Below, one piece after another: positions 1 to 7,834 of a stretch of 64,000 nt of DNA. A model generated the notes under the pieces. That model was not told the DNA's origin. It worked only from the letters and a program-made list of their open reading frames with translations, and did not search any database. The stretch's first letter is position 1. Every line of letters starts with the position of its first letter. A program made the translations under genes and the position numbers. Origin of the DNA: Chloroflexota bacterium (GTDB taxonomy: Bacteria; Chloroflexota; Anaerolineae; Aggregatilineales; Phototrophicaceae); the NCBI GenBank assembly GCA_016223085.1, contig JACRPS010000021.1, positions 62,001 to 126,000 of the forward strand. The letters run 5' to 3'.

Positions 1-593
1 CGCACTACCTGTTTTTCACGGAGGACGATCTGGCCCGGGTTGGCCCGTATGCCAAGATTAACCCGCCGCTGCGGCAGCAGTCCGATCAGGACGCGCTGTG
101 GGGGGGCCTGCAGGACGGCAGCCTGATCGCCGTCACCACCGACCATTCACCCTTCACCGTCGAAGAAAAAGAGCGTGCCCGCACCGATATTTGGCGCACG
201 CCGCCGGGGTCGCCGGGCGTGGAAGAACTGGTGTTGGGCATGATGGACACGGCGCTGACAGGCCGCCTCACGATTGACCATGCCGCGCGGCTCATCAGCA
301 CCAATGGTGCGAAACGCTTTGGCATCTACCCGCAGAAGGGCGTGATCGCGGTGCAGGCCGATGCTGATCTCGTCATCTACGACCCTAACCAGACCACGAC
401 CATTCACCCCGATATGCTGTTCAGCCAGGCCAAAGCCTGCGACAAACTGTACGAAGGGAAAACCTTCCGGGGCAAAATCTGCCGGACGCTGGTCAACGGC
501 AGGACAGTGTTCGAGGATGGTGTCATCACGGGCGAGCCGGGCTGGGGTAAATTCGTGCGTCCGGTACGGGAAAACGTGTATAAAGGATTTTAG
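1..593 (+). CDS. Dihydroorotase/dihydropyrimidinase-family cyclic amidohydrolase, C-terminal part
   Basis: The gene enters from the left edge. The first complete codon is at base 3, and about 196 residues remain before TAG. The fragment has the INPPLR stretch and the TDHSPF motif, whose Asp is the last metal ligand and catalytic residue of the dihydroorotase/allantoinase/hydantoinase superfamily. It then has the C-terminal beta-sandwich with 'DADLVIYDPN' and 'VNGRTVFEDG', typical of hydantoinase/allantoinase members. The enzyme should hydrolyse a cyclic amide (hydantoin, dihydropyrimidine, allantoin or dihydroorotate) in the cytoplasm. The substrate cannot be fixed because the N-terminal metal site is outside the window. 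The next gene follows after 6 bases, which suggests one operon with the downstream peptidases. Confidence 0.85.
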   Translation, partial: HYLFFTEDDLARVGPYAKINPPLRQQSDQDALWGGLQDGSLIAVTTDHSPFTVEEKERARTDIWRTPPGSPGVEELVLGMMDTALTGRLTIDHAARLISTNGAKRFGIYPQKGVIAVQADADLVIYDPNQTTTIHPDMLFSQAKACDKLYEGKTFRGKICRTLVNGRTVFEDGVITGEPGWGKFVRPVRENVYKGF

Positions 594-599
594 AAACTC

Positions 600-2312
600 A
601 TGGGTTATGACATAGACTTTAGCGAATACTTCCGCTTTGCCGACCTGACACGCCACCTGCATGGGCTGGCAGCGGCCTATCCCGAACTGGCGGCGCTGGA
701 GTCGCTCGGCCAGAGCTGGCGCGGGCGTGACATCTGGTGTGTGACGCTGACCAACAGCGCCACCGGCCCGCACTACGAAAAGCCCGCCTTTTACATTGAT
801 GCCCACATCCACGCGGAAGAAGTCGCCACGTCGCATACGGCGCTGTATACCATCTGGTATCTGCTGACAAATTACGGTAACGAGGTCGAAGTAACGTGGC
901 TGCTGGACAACATGACGTTTTATGTCATCCCGCGCATGAACCCGGACGGCGCGGAGATCAGCCTGACGACCGGGCATCACTGGTGCGGGAACGGGCGCTA
1001 CCTGCCCGGCGAGGAACAGACGCGCGGCCTGTGCCAGCAGGACATCAACGGCGACGGCACCATCGTGCAGATGCGGCTGGAAGACCCGGCGGGCGAGTGG
1101 AAAATCTCACCCGATGACCCGCGCCTGATGATTCTGCGGCAACCGGGTGAGGTCGGCGGCGGGCCATATTACCGCCTGTACCGTGAAGGGCTGATTCGTG
1201 GCGAGTGGGACGGTGTATCAGTCGAGATCGAAAAGCCGCGCGACGGCAATCTGAACCGCAATTTCCCCGCCGGCTGGTATCCCGAAAACCGGCAGTACGG
1301 CGCGGGCGAATACCCGCTGTCTGAACCCGAATCGCGGGCGGTGGCGCGCTTCATTCTTGACCACCCGAACATCGCCGGGATGCAGTGTTACCACACGCAC
1401 GGCGGTCTGCACCTGCGCCCGTCGCTGATCGCGCCGGACAGCACCCTGCCGCGCCCCGATCTGGCGATCTACAAAACCATCGGCGCGATGGGCACGGAAC
1501 TGACCGGCTACCCCGTGATTTCGGTCTACGAGGAATTCACACCTGACCCCACGCAGGCGCGCACGGGTTCGCTGATGCAGTGGTCATACGACGAGATGGG
1601 TATCATCACCTTCTCGACAGAATTATGGAATCCCGAACTGGCTGCCGGGATTGCCGACCCGGCTAAATATCAGGTGCGGGCGCGCTCCACCGACGACGAA
1701 CTGAAACTGCTGCGTTACAACGACGAACACCTGGGCGGCAAAGGTTTTATCAACTGGACACCGTTTGACCACCCTCAGCTTGGCCGGGTAGAAATCGGCG
1801 GCTGGACGCATATGTACACCTTCCGCAATCCGCCGCCAGCCTCGTGGGCAGCGACCGAAACCGCCTGCAATTTTCTGCCCAAGACGATTCACACCAACTG
1901 CCTGTTTACTCTCAAACACGCCGGCTGCACACCGCTGCTGCGTTTCGCGCGGCTGGAGGCGGTGGCGCTGGGCGCTGACCTGTACAAAATCACGGTGGTG
2001 GTTGCCAATCAGGGTTTCCTGCCCACGCATGTGACGCAGCGCGCGCTGGACTTCGGCATGGCGGGCAGCGTCACAGCGGCACTGGAACTCCCGGCGGGTG
2101 CGGAACTTCTTATGGGGCAGGCAACTCAAGACCTGGGCCATCTGGCCGGGCGCGACGAGCGGAACGCGCCCTGGTCGCCCTGGCTGCGCGAGTGGACAGC
2201 AACGGCCAAATCCGTTGAATGGCTGGTGCGCGCCCCCGCCGGAACAGCGCTGACCGTCACGGCGCAGGCGCAGCGCGCCGGTCTTCAGCGCAGACAGGTG
2301 ACACTTGTATGA
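600..2312 (+). CDS. M14-family zinc carboxypeptidase
   Basis: A 570-residue protein of the metallocarboxypeptidase M14 family, which removes C-terminal residues or acts on small peptides. Zinc ligands are visible as H71-x-x-E74 in 'HIHAEEVA', with a third His in 'CYHTHGG' near residue 266. 'MNPDG' (113–117) and 'LNRNFPAGW' carry the Asn-Arg substrate-binding element, and 'FSTELWNPE' supplies the general-base Glu near residue 341. The C-terminal ~150 residues form an extra beta-rich domain seen in larger bacterial M14 proteins. No signal peptide is visible, so it is probably cytoplasmic. The stop codon overlaps the ATG of the next peptidase (ATGA), which indicates translational coupling. The family is secure; the substrate is unknown. 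Confidence 0.88.
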   Translation: MGYDIDFSEYFRFADLTRHLHGLAAAYPELAALESLGQSWRGRDIWCVTLTNSATGPHYEKPAFYIDAHIHAEEVATSHTALYTIWYLLTNYGNEVEVTWLLDNMTFYVIPRMNPDGAEISLTTGHHWCGNGRYLPGEEQTRGLCQQDINGDGTIVQMRLEDPAGEWKISPDDPRLMILRQPGEVGGGPYYRLYREGLIRGEWDGVSVEIEKPRDGNLNRNFPAGWYPENRQYGAGEYPLSEPESRAVARFILDHPNIAGMQCYHTHGGLHLRPSLIAPDSTLPRPDLAIYKTIGAMGTELTGYPVISVYEEFTPDPTQARTGSLMQWSYDEMGIITFSTELWNPELAAGIADPAKYQVRARSTDDELKLLRYNDEHLGGKGFINWTPFDHPQLGRVEIGGWTHMYTFRNPPPASWAATETACNFLPKTIHTNCLFTLKHAGCTPLLRFARLEAVALGADLYKITVVVANQGFLPTHVTQRALDFGMAGSVTAALELPAGAELLMGQATQDLGHLAGRDERNAPWSPWLREWTATAKSVEWLVRAPAGTALTVTAQAQRAGLQRRQVTLV

Positions 2313-3451
2313 CACTGGGCGAAACCTTCTACCGGCGCAAGGTCGGCCAGATTCAGGCGCGGCTGGCGGAGGAACGGCTCGGCGGTATCCTGCTGCTGGA
2401 CGTGCACAACGTCATCTATGCGTCCGGGTTCTTCCATATTCCGTCGGAGCGCCCGTTGGGACTGTTCATCCCCGCCAGCGGCGATCCGGCGCTGTTTGTG
2501 CCACTGCTGGAACAGGAAAACGCCGCCACGACATGGATTGGCGACATCCGCACCTATTTTGAATACCCCGGCGAAGAACACCCGGTCGCCTGGATGGTGC
2601 GCGAATGTGGCGTCAAACGGTTGGGCGTGGACTCACTTTCACAAGCCATGTTCCGGCAGCTTGGCAGCGGCATCGTCGTGACCGATCTGGTCGAGCGGAT
2701 GCGCTGGGTCAAAGAGCCGGAAGAACTGGCACTGATCGAACAGGCCGCGCGTTACGCCGATTATTGTCTGGAACAGGTGCGCGGTCACGCCGCTGACGTG
2801 ATTCGCGGCGGCGGTACGGAACTCGACATCCTGAAACTGTGCCTCGATGCTACGTCCGCGAAGATGCGGCAGGAAGTGGGCGAACTGTTCCAGCTTCGCG
2901 GCGGCGCGGTCGTTGGCACGGTGCACAGCGGGCCGCGCGCGGCGCTGCCACATGGCTCCCCCATCCGCCGCCAGCCGCAGCCGGGTGAACCACTGATCGC
3001 GGGTATCGGCGTGATGGTCGGCGGCTACCACGCCGAAAGCGGCGCGACCTTCATCATTGGCGAGCCGGTCGGCGACCAGATGCGCTGCTTGCAGGCCGCT
3101 GCCGACTGTGACGCTGCTGCCGTTCAAACGCTGCGACCGGGTGCGACCTGCGCCGAGGTTAACGCGGTGGCGCTGCAAGTGCTGTGTGACGCCGGACTGG
3201 GGGACGCTATCCGCCACCGCATTGGGCATGGGATGGGATTGCAGGGGCACGAAGGTCCATGGCTGGCGCCGGGGGATAATACTCCCGTTGTGCCGGGCAT
3301 GGTGTTCTCGAATGAGCCGGGCATCTACCGCCCCGGTCTGGACGGCTACCGGACGATCAACACGATGATTGTCACCGACGGCCCGGCGTGGATACCCAGC
3401 CGGTTTCTGGCGGACAACCCGCCGGAGCAGCGCGTTTTGCCTTATCCATAA
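2309..3451 (+). CDS. M24-family Xaa-Pro aminopeptidase/dipeptidase
   Basis: The ATG at 2309 overlaps the stop of the M14 gene. The 30 codons upstream in the same frame lie inside that gene and do not resemble the family, so this start is preferred and gives 380 residues. The N-terminal creatinase-like domain (about 1–130, 'LLLDVHNVIYASGF') is followed by the pita-bread catalytic domain. 'IGHGMGLQGHEGP' supplies the conserved His residues, and 'FSNEPGIY' and the end of the domain supply metal-binding Glu residues. Members cleave X-Pro bonds with two divalent metals. Some ligand positions look relaxed: 'GVMVGGYHAESGATF' stands where many members have D-x11-D. It could therefore act on another N-blocked substrate. 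It sits in a run of peptidases and amidohydrolases. Confidence 0.85.
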   Translation: MTLGETFYRRKVGQIQARLAEERLGGILLLDVHNVIYASGFFHIPSERPLGLFIPASGDPALFVPLLEQENAATTWIGDIRTYFEYPGEEHPVAWMVRECGVKRLGVDSLSQAMFRQLGSGIVVTDLVERMRWVKEPEELALIEQAARYADYCLEQVRGHAADVIRGGGTELDILKLCLDATSAKMRQEVGELFQLRGGAVVGTVHSGPRAALPHGSPIRRQPQPGEPLIAGIGVMVGGYHAESGATFIIGEPVGDQMRCLQAAADCDAAAVQTLRPGATCAEVNAVALQVLCDAGLGDAIRHRIGHGMGLQGHEGPWLAPGDNTPVVPGMVFSNEPGIYRPGLDGYRTINTMIVTDGPAWIPSRFLADNPPEQRVLPYP

Positions 3452-3458
3452 ATGCCGC

Positions 3459-3484
3459 TAGGGGCACGGCGCGCCGTGCCCCTA
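3459..3484. repeat. Intergenic palindrome, 26 bp perfect
   Basis: A perfect self-complementary 26-bp sequence whose half is TAGGGGCACGGCG. It lies in the gap between the M24 peptidase and the amidohydrolase and belongs to the dispersed family described in the findings. It could form a hairpin in RNA but has no T-run, so it is not an ordinary intrinsic terminator. Confidence 0.85.
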
Positions 3485-3527
3485 CGAAATGGTTTACGAA
3501 TATATTGGAATAGAAAGGGTCATTATC

Positions 3528-4772
3528 ATGCCTGAACCCGCCGCGTGGCGTTACCAGAAAATCCTGCTACCGATGTTTGAAATCCCGTCGCCGCACCGCG
3601 TGTTTGTCAACGCGCGCGTGTTGACCTGCGTCGGCGACGAAGTGATTGACTGCGGCTTTGTCGAAGTGGAAAACGGTAAGATCAAGGCCGTTGGCGCGAT
3701 GAGCGACCTGGGCAGCGCGACGGCGGAAGTCGTGGACTGCGCCGGCAGGACGCTGATGCCCGGCATGATGAATTCCCACGCGCATCTGGCCTGGGACGGC
3801 ATTCACGATCTGGCGCGGCAGTCCATGGACGACGCGCCGGAGATCAGCGCCTACAAATCATCGGCCAATATGCTGAAGAACCTGCGCGCCGGTATCACGC
3901 TGGTGCGCGACCTGGGCATGAATAAAACAAATTTCTTCGCCAAGCAGGCGGTCGAGCAGGGTATCTTCCCCGGCCCCCGGCTGCAAATCTGCGGCGAAGC
4001 CATCATCCAGACCGGGGGCCATACCTACTGGTGCTGCCGCGAAGCCAGCGGCGCGGACGAGATGCGCCGCGCCGTGCGCGAACAGGTGCGCGGCGGCGCT
4101 GACCTCATCAAAATCATGGCCTGCCACGATACGCTCGAATTCACCGACGCGGAACTGGAAGCGGTGATTGATGAAACGCACCGCAACGGCCTGCCGATCA
4201 CCGCCCACGCCAACTATAACGAGTGCATTTACCGCGTCGCGCAGTTCGGCGTGGACTGCGTTGAACACGGCGGCTCGATGGACGATGCCACCATCCAACT
4301 GCTGATTGATAAAAAAATCCCGATTGTGACCACCTTTGCGCCGCTGGTGATGCAGGCTAATGAAACCATCGCCCGCAAGTTCAACATCCCCGAATGGAAG
4401 ATCGAGGAACGTAAGAAAGCGGTGGCGAACCCGGCGCGCTATGCCGGGCTGGTGAAGGCGGCGCAGGCGGGCGTGCCAATTGCCTTTGGCACGGACGCGG
4501 GCAGCCCGGCGGTTGGGCACGAAATCGTCGCGCCGGAACTCAAGTTTATGGTTCAGGTCGGCGTGGTGGCGGACAACTACGCCGCGCTGCGGAGCGCCAC
4601 CAGCGTCGCGGCGCGCATCAGCCGCCTGGAACACAAACTCGGCACGCTGGAAGCCGGCAAGGACGCCGACCTGATCGTGATTGACGGCAACCCGCTGGAC
4701 GATCTGGACGCGCTGGAACGGGTGCAGATGACGCTGATCGCCGGGAAGCAGATGATCGGCGTTGGCGGCTAA
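3528..4772 (+). CDS. Imidazolonepropionase-like metal-dependent amidohydrolase
   Basis: The ATG at 3528 is preceded by AGAAAGGG at good spacing and gives 414 residues. An in-frame ATG at 3489 lacks such a site. The protein is an amidohydrolase-superfamily TIM barrel. It has the metal-binding H84-x-H86 in 'NSHAHL', the bridging Lys in 'LIKIMACHD', His residues in 'ITAHANYN' and 'CVEHGG', and the catalytic Asp in 'FGTDAGSP'. The C-terminal 'LEAGKDADLIVIDGNPLDD' closes the beta-sandwich. Relatives include imidazolonepropionase and Zn-dependent Xaa-Arg/Xaa-Lys/prolidase-type dipeptidases. Given the M14, M24 and M32 neighbours, a dipeptidase role is a reasonable inference but is not proven. The MFS gene starts 4 bases downstream. 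Confidence 0.85.
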   Translation: MPEPAAWRYQKILLPMFEIPSPHRVFVNARVLTCVGDEVIDCGFVEVENGKIKAVGAMSDLGSATAEVVDCAGRTLMPGMMNSHAHLAWDGIHDLARQSMDDAPEISAYKSSANMLKNLRAGITLVRDLGMNKTNFFAKQAVEQGIFPGPRLQICGEAIIQTGGHTYWCCREASGADEMRRAVREQVRGGADLIKIMACHDTLEFTDAELEAVIDETHRNGLPITAHANYNECIYRVAQFGVDCVEHGGSMDDATIQLLIDKKIPIVTTFAPLVMQANETIARKFNIPEWKIEERKKAVANPARYAGLVKAAQAGVPIAFGTDAGSPAVGHEIVAPELKFMVQVGVVADNYAALRSATSVAARISRLEHKLGTLEAGKDADLIVIDGNPLDDLDALERVQMTLIAGKQMIGVGG

Positions 4773-4775
4773 CGC

Positions 4776-6050
4776 ATGGCCGGGCTGAAGGAATGGCTTG
4801 GGCCTGGACGGGGCGACGCGCGTCTGTTTCTGCTGTACAGCGCCCTGTTTCATATTGGCCTGCTCGGTATGGCGGAGGTGCTACTGAATTTCTACTTCGT
4901 CAGCCTCGGTCACAGCCCGGAAACCATCGCCTTTCTGCAATCGTTGCCGCGTCTTGCGGGTTTTCTGACCAGCGTGCCGGTCAGCCTGCTGACCAACCGC
5001 ATTGGCACCCGTCGCGTGATTCTGCACTCGACGTTGGGCAATGCGGCGCTGTTTGCCATGCTGGTGCTGCTGCCGTCGCTGCCGTTGCTGGCGGTTAACC
5101 GCTTTTTGCAGGGCTTTTTGTACGGCGCGCAGCAGATCGCGCTGGCGCCGCTGATGGTGACGTTGGTCAGGAAGGACGAACAGACCGGTTTTTTTGCCCT
5201 GCACAATGTCGTCAGCATGGCGGCCATGTCGTTTGGCAGCCTGATCGGGGGCACGATGCCGACGCTAATGGTATCGCTGTTCGCGGGGATAGCGCCGGCG
5301 GCCAGCGTTGCCAGCGTGCAAACGCCGTTCGCCTATGGCGCGGCGCTGGTGGCCGCCGGACTGGTGGTGCTGGTCAGCGTCGTGCCGTTCCTGTTCGTGC
5401 GCGGCGCGTCAGCGGTCGTGACAACCGTGCAGGGCATCCGGGCGCCCGCGGCCCGAACGCCCTGGCTGTATCTGACGCTGCTGGCGCTGCCGATGCTGTC
5501 GTTCGGCTTCACCGGCGGGCTGACTTTCCCGTTTTACAACCTGTTTTTCCGCAGCCGGTTTACGATTTCCGACCAGTTAATCGGCACGATTCTCAGCATT
5601 GGCTGGCTGGGCATGGCGCTCGTGCCGCTGGCAAATCCGCTGTGGGAAAAACGTTTTGGCCGGGTGAACACGCTGGCGCTGACAATGACCATCGCGGCAG
5701 TGGCGTTTCTGGGGCTGGCATTTGCGCCCACGTTGGCGCTGACCGTGATCGCGTTCACCGTCGCCATTTCGTTCCGCAACGTCATGCAGCCGCTGTTTCA
5801 GCCGATGGTACTCGACCATCTGCCGGTTGAACTGCATAATACGATTGGCGGCATGAGTATGGTCATGTGGAATATCGGCTGGTTCGCGGCGACGGCGATC
5901 AGCGGTCATTTGCAGAATACCTTCGGGTTTGGTTTCATCATGCAGGTGGTGGCCGTCGGGGTCTTGTTCACCGGCGCAACGGTGGTGCTGATTTTCCGCA
6001 AGCGCTCGCGCTACCTCGCAGCATCGGTATTGAAGGAAGATCGTATATGA
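4776..6050 (+). CDS. MFS transporter
   Basis: A 424-residue hydrophobic protein with about 12 predicted membrane segments in two halves. The central cytoplasmic loop (about 205–220, 'FVRGASAVVTTVQG') is rich in charged and polar residues. 'LLTNRIGTRRVIL' (about 70–82) resembles motif A of the major facilitator superfamily between helices 2 and 3, and 'NPLWEKRFGRVN' is its echo in the second half. It probably imports or exports a small solute related to the surrounding peptidases and amidohydrolases; the solute cannot be read from the sequence. Its TGA overlaps the ATG of the next gene (ATGA), so the two are translationally coupled. Confidence 0.85.
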   Translation: MAGLKEWLGPGRGDARLFLLYSALFHIGLLGMAEVLLNFYFVSLGHSPETIAFLQSLPRLAGFLTSVPVSLLTNRIGTRRVILHSTLGNAALFAMLVLLPSLPLLAVNRFLQGFLYGAQQIALAPLMVTLVRKDEQTGFFALHNVVSMAAMSFGSLIGGTMPTLMVSLFAGIAPAASVASVQTPFAYGAALVAAGLVVLVSVVPFLFVRGASAVVTTVQGIRAPAARTPWLYLTLLALPMLSFGFTGGLTFPFYNLFFRSRFTISDQLIGTILSIGWLGMALVPLANPLWEKRFGRVNTLALTMTIAAVAFLGLAFAPTLALTVIAFTVAISFRNVMQPLFQPMVLDHLPVELHNTIGGMSMVMWNIGWFAATAISGHLQNTFGFGFIMQVVAVGVLFTGATVVLIFRKRSRYLAASVLKEDRI

Positions 6051-6967
6051 CAGACAAAATTACCGGCATTTTTAACATTCTGGCGACGCCGTTTGATGCA
6101 CGGGGAGAGGTGGACATCGGCAGCCTGCGGCGGCTGGTGGACTTTCAACTGGATAAGGGCGCGTATGGCCTGACGATTCTCGGTGTATTGGGCGAGGCGG
6201 CCAAGCTCAGCGTGGACGAGCGCCGCCTGGTGATGGATACCGTTGTTGAAACGGTGAACGGGCGCGTGCCGATTGTCGTCGGTACAAGCCACAATGACCT
6301 GAGCACCTGCATCACGCTCAGTCAGGCGGCGTTTGCGGCGGGCGCTGCCGGCGTAATGATCGCCCCGCCGCCAATGAAAAACCCTGCCGACGAGGACATT
6401 ATCGCGCTGTACAGCCGGATTGCCGAAGCGGTAGACGGCGCGATTGTGGTGCAGGATTTCCCGCCCGTCAACGGCGTGATGATGTCGGCGGACATGCTGA
6501 CGCAGTTGGCCGAACGCATCCCCAGCGCGCGTTACCTCAAGCTGGAAGACCCGCCGCTGATGGAAAAAATTGGCGCCATCCGCGCCCGCACCGACCACTT
6601 TGAAATCTTCGGCGGGCTGGGTGGCATGTTCCTGCTGGAAGAACTGGGGCGCGGCGCGTCCGGCACGATGACTGGCTTTGCCTTCACCGAGATTCTGGTG
6701 GCCGTATTCCAGGCATATCAGGCCGGGCGACAGGCCGAGGCCGAGCGCATCTTTGACCACTACCTGCCGCTGATTCGTTACGAAAACCAGCCGGTGATTA
6801 ACCTCACCATCCGCAAGGAACTGCTGTACCGGCGCGGCGCGATTGACTGCGCGACACTTCGCCCGCCGTTTGCACCGATTGACGCAGGGACGCACGGGGA
6901 GATTGACTGGATACTGAAGCGGGTAGGTATCACCGACCCAACGCAAAAACTGACGTTTGCGACATGA
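6047..6967 (+). CDS. DapA/N-acetylneuraminate lyase-family aldolase
   Basis: The start at 6047 (ATG overlapping the MFS stop) gives 306 residues, the usual length for the class I pyruvate-dependent aldolase/dehydratase family. The Schiff-base lysine is visible in 'SARYLKLEDPP', near residue 165. The 'GTTGE' loop of classical DapA is replaced by 'GVLGEAAKLS', and the segment that normally carries the catalytic Tyr ('YNVP'-like) reads 'VVQDFPPVNG'. It is therefore probably not a true dihydrodipicolinate synthase but a divergent aldolase/dehydratase acting on a 2-keto acid. Position inside the catabolic run agrees with a degradative role. Fold confident, reaction not. Confidence 0.8.
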   Translation: MTDKITGIFNILATPFDARGEVDIGSLRRLVDFQLDKGAYGLTILGVLGEAAKLSVDERRLVMDTVVETVNGRVPIVVGTSHNDLSTCITLSQAAFAAGAAGVMIAPPPMKNPADEDIIALYSRIAEAVDGAIVVQDFPPVNGVMMSADMLTQLAERIPSARYLKLEDPPLMEKIGAIRARTDHFEIFGGLGGMFLLEELGRGASGTMTGFAFTEILVAVFQAYQAGRQAEAERIFDHYLPLIRYENQPVINLTIRKELLYRRGAIDCATLRPPFAPIDAGTHGEIDWILKRVGITDPTQKLTFAT

Positions 6968-6970
6968 TGT

Positions 6971-6998
6971 GTAGGGACACGAGATATCGTGTCCCTAC
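6971..6998. repeat. Intergenic palindrome, 28 bp
   Basis: Near-perfect palindrome starting GTAGGGACACGA and ending in the complementary GTGTCCCTAC, with a slightly asymmetric centre. It lies in the 67-bp gap between the aldolase and the SDR and belongs to the same family as the copies at 3459 and 9383. Confidence 0.85.
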
Positions 6999-7034
6999 GG
7001 CCTGGACTTCGTTTATTCACGAGAGGCGGTTTTT

Positions 7035-7817
7035 ATGGACTTAGGCTTAACCGGAAAAGTGGCGCTGGTGGCGGCGGCCAGCCAGGGACTTGGCTACGGC
7101 GTAGCGCGGGAACTGGCGCGGGAAGGCGCCCGCGTTTCGATTTGCAGCAACGACCAGCCAGGGCTGGAAGCGGCAGAACGTAAGCTGGCGGAAGAAACTG
7201 GCGCGGAAGTGCTGGCGACTTTCTGCGACGTGACCAAACCGGGCGATGTTCAGGCATGGGTAAGCCGCACGGTTGAACGCTGGGGCGTGATAGACGCGCT
7301 GTTTATCAATGCAGGTGGGCCGCCGCCAGGGCTGATTAAGGACATCACCGACGAGCAGTGGCAGGCCGCGTTTGAACTGACACTGATGAGCGCCATTCGT
7401 ATGATCCGCGCCGCACTGCCACATATGACCAACGGCGGCGCGATTCTCACCAGCACGTCGTCATCGGTGCGCGAGCCGATTGAAAAGCTGGCGTTGTCCA
7501 CTGTGATGCGTTTAGGCGTGGTCGGGCTGGTAAAAACGCTGGCGGACGAAGTGGCGGCAGATGGTATCCGTGTGAACAACATCATGCCGGGGCGCATCGG
7601 TACCGAACGGATAGATTTTCTTGATCAGGCGGCGGCTAAACGTGAAGGCATCGGCTTTGAGGAAGTGCGCGCCCGCAGCATTGCCCGTATTCCGCTGGGG
7701 CGGTTGGGCAAGGTCGAGGAATATGGCCGGGCGGCGGCGTTCCTGCTGTCCCCGGCGGCATCCTACATCACCGGGGCCAGCCTGCGTGTAGACGGCGGCA
7801 TGTTACGTTCGATCTAA
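7035..7817 (+). CDS. Short-chain dehydrogenase/reductase lacking the classical YxxxK
   Basis: A 260-residue protein behind GAGAGGCGG. The Rossmann fold is clear. The glycine-rich cofactor loop reads 'AAASQGLGYG' (TGxxxGxG with the Thr changed), 'NAGGPPPG' follows, and the end reads 'ITGASLRVDGG'. The catalytic Ser lies in 'STSSSVREP', but where classical SDRs have Tyr-x3-Lys this protein reads 'LALSTVMRLGVVG', so both catalytic residues are changed. As I recall, a subgroup of FabG-like proteins with this pattern exists. Function is uncertain; it may bind NAD(P) without classical reductase chemistry. The M32 gene begins 18 bases downstream. Confidence 0.82.
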   Translation: MDLGLTGKVALVAAASQGLGYGVARELAREGARVSICSNDQPGLEAAERKLAEETGAEVLATFCDVTKPGDVQAWVSRTVERWGVIDALFINAGGPPPGLIKDITDEQWQAAFELTLMSAIRMIRAALPHMTNGGAILTSTSSSVREPIEKLALSTVMRLGVVGLVKTLADEVAADGIRVNNIMPGRIGTERIDFLDQAAAKREGIGFEEVRARSIARIPLGRLGKVEEYGRAAAFLLSPAASYITGASLRVDGGMLRSI

Positions 7818-7834
7818 GAAATGAAGGGTTTTAG

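Noticed and set aside
147-980. Long antisense open frame (277 codons)
   Set aside because: Lies opposite the amidohydrolase and M14 genes, shows no family pattern, and is the expected by-product of GC-rich codon use.
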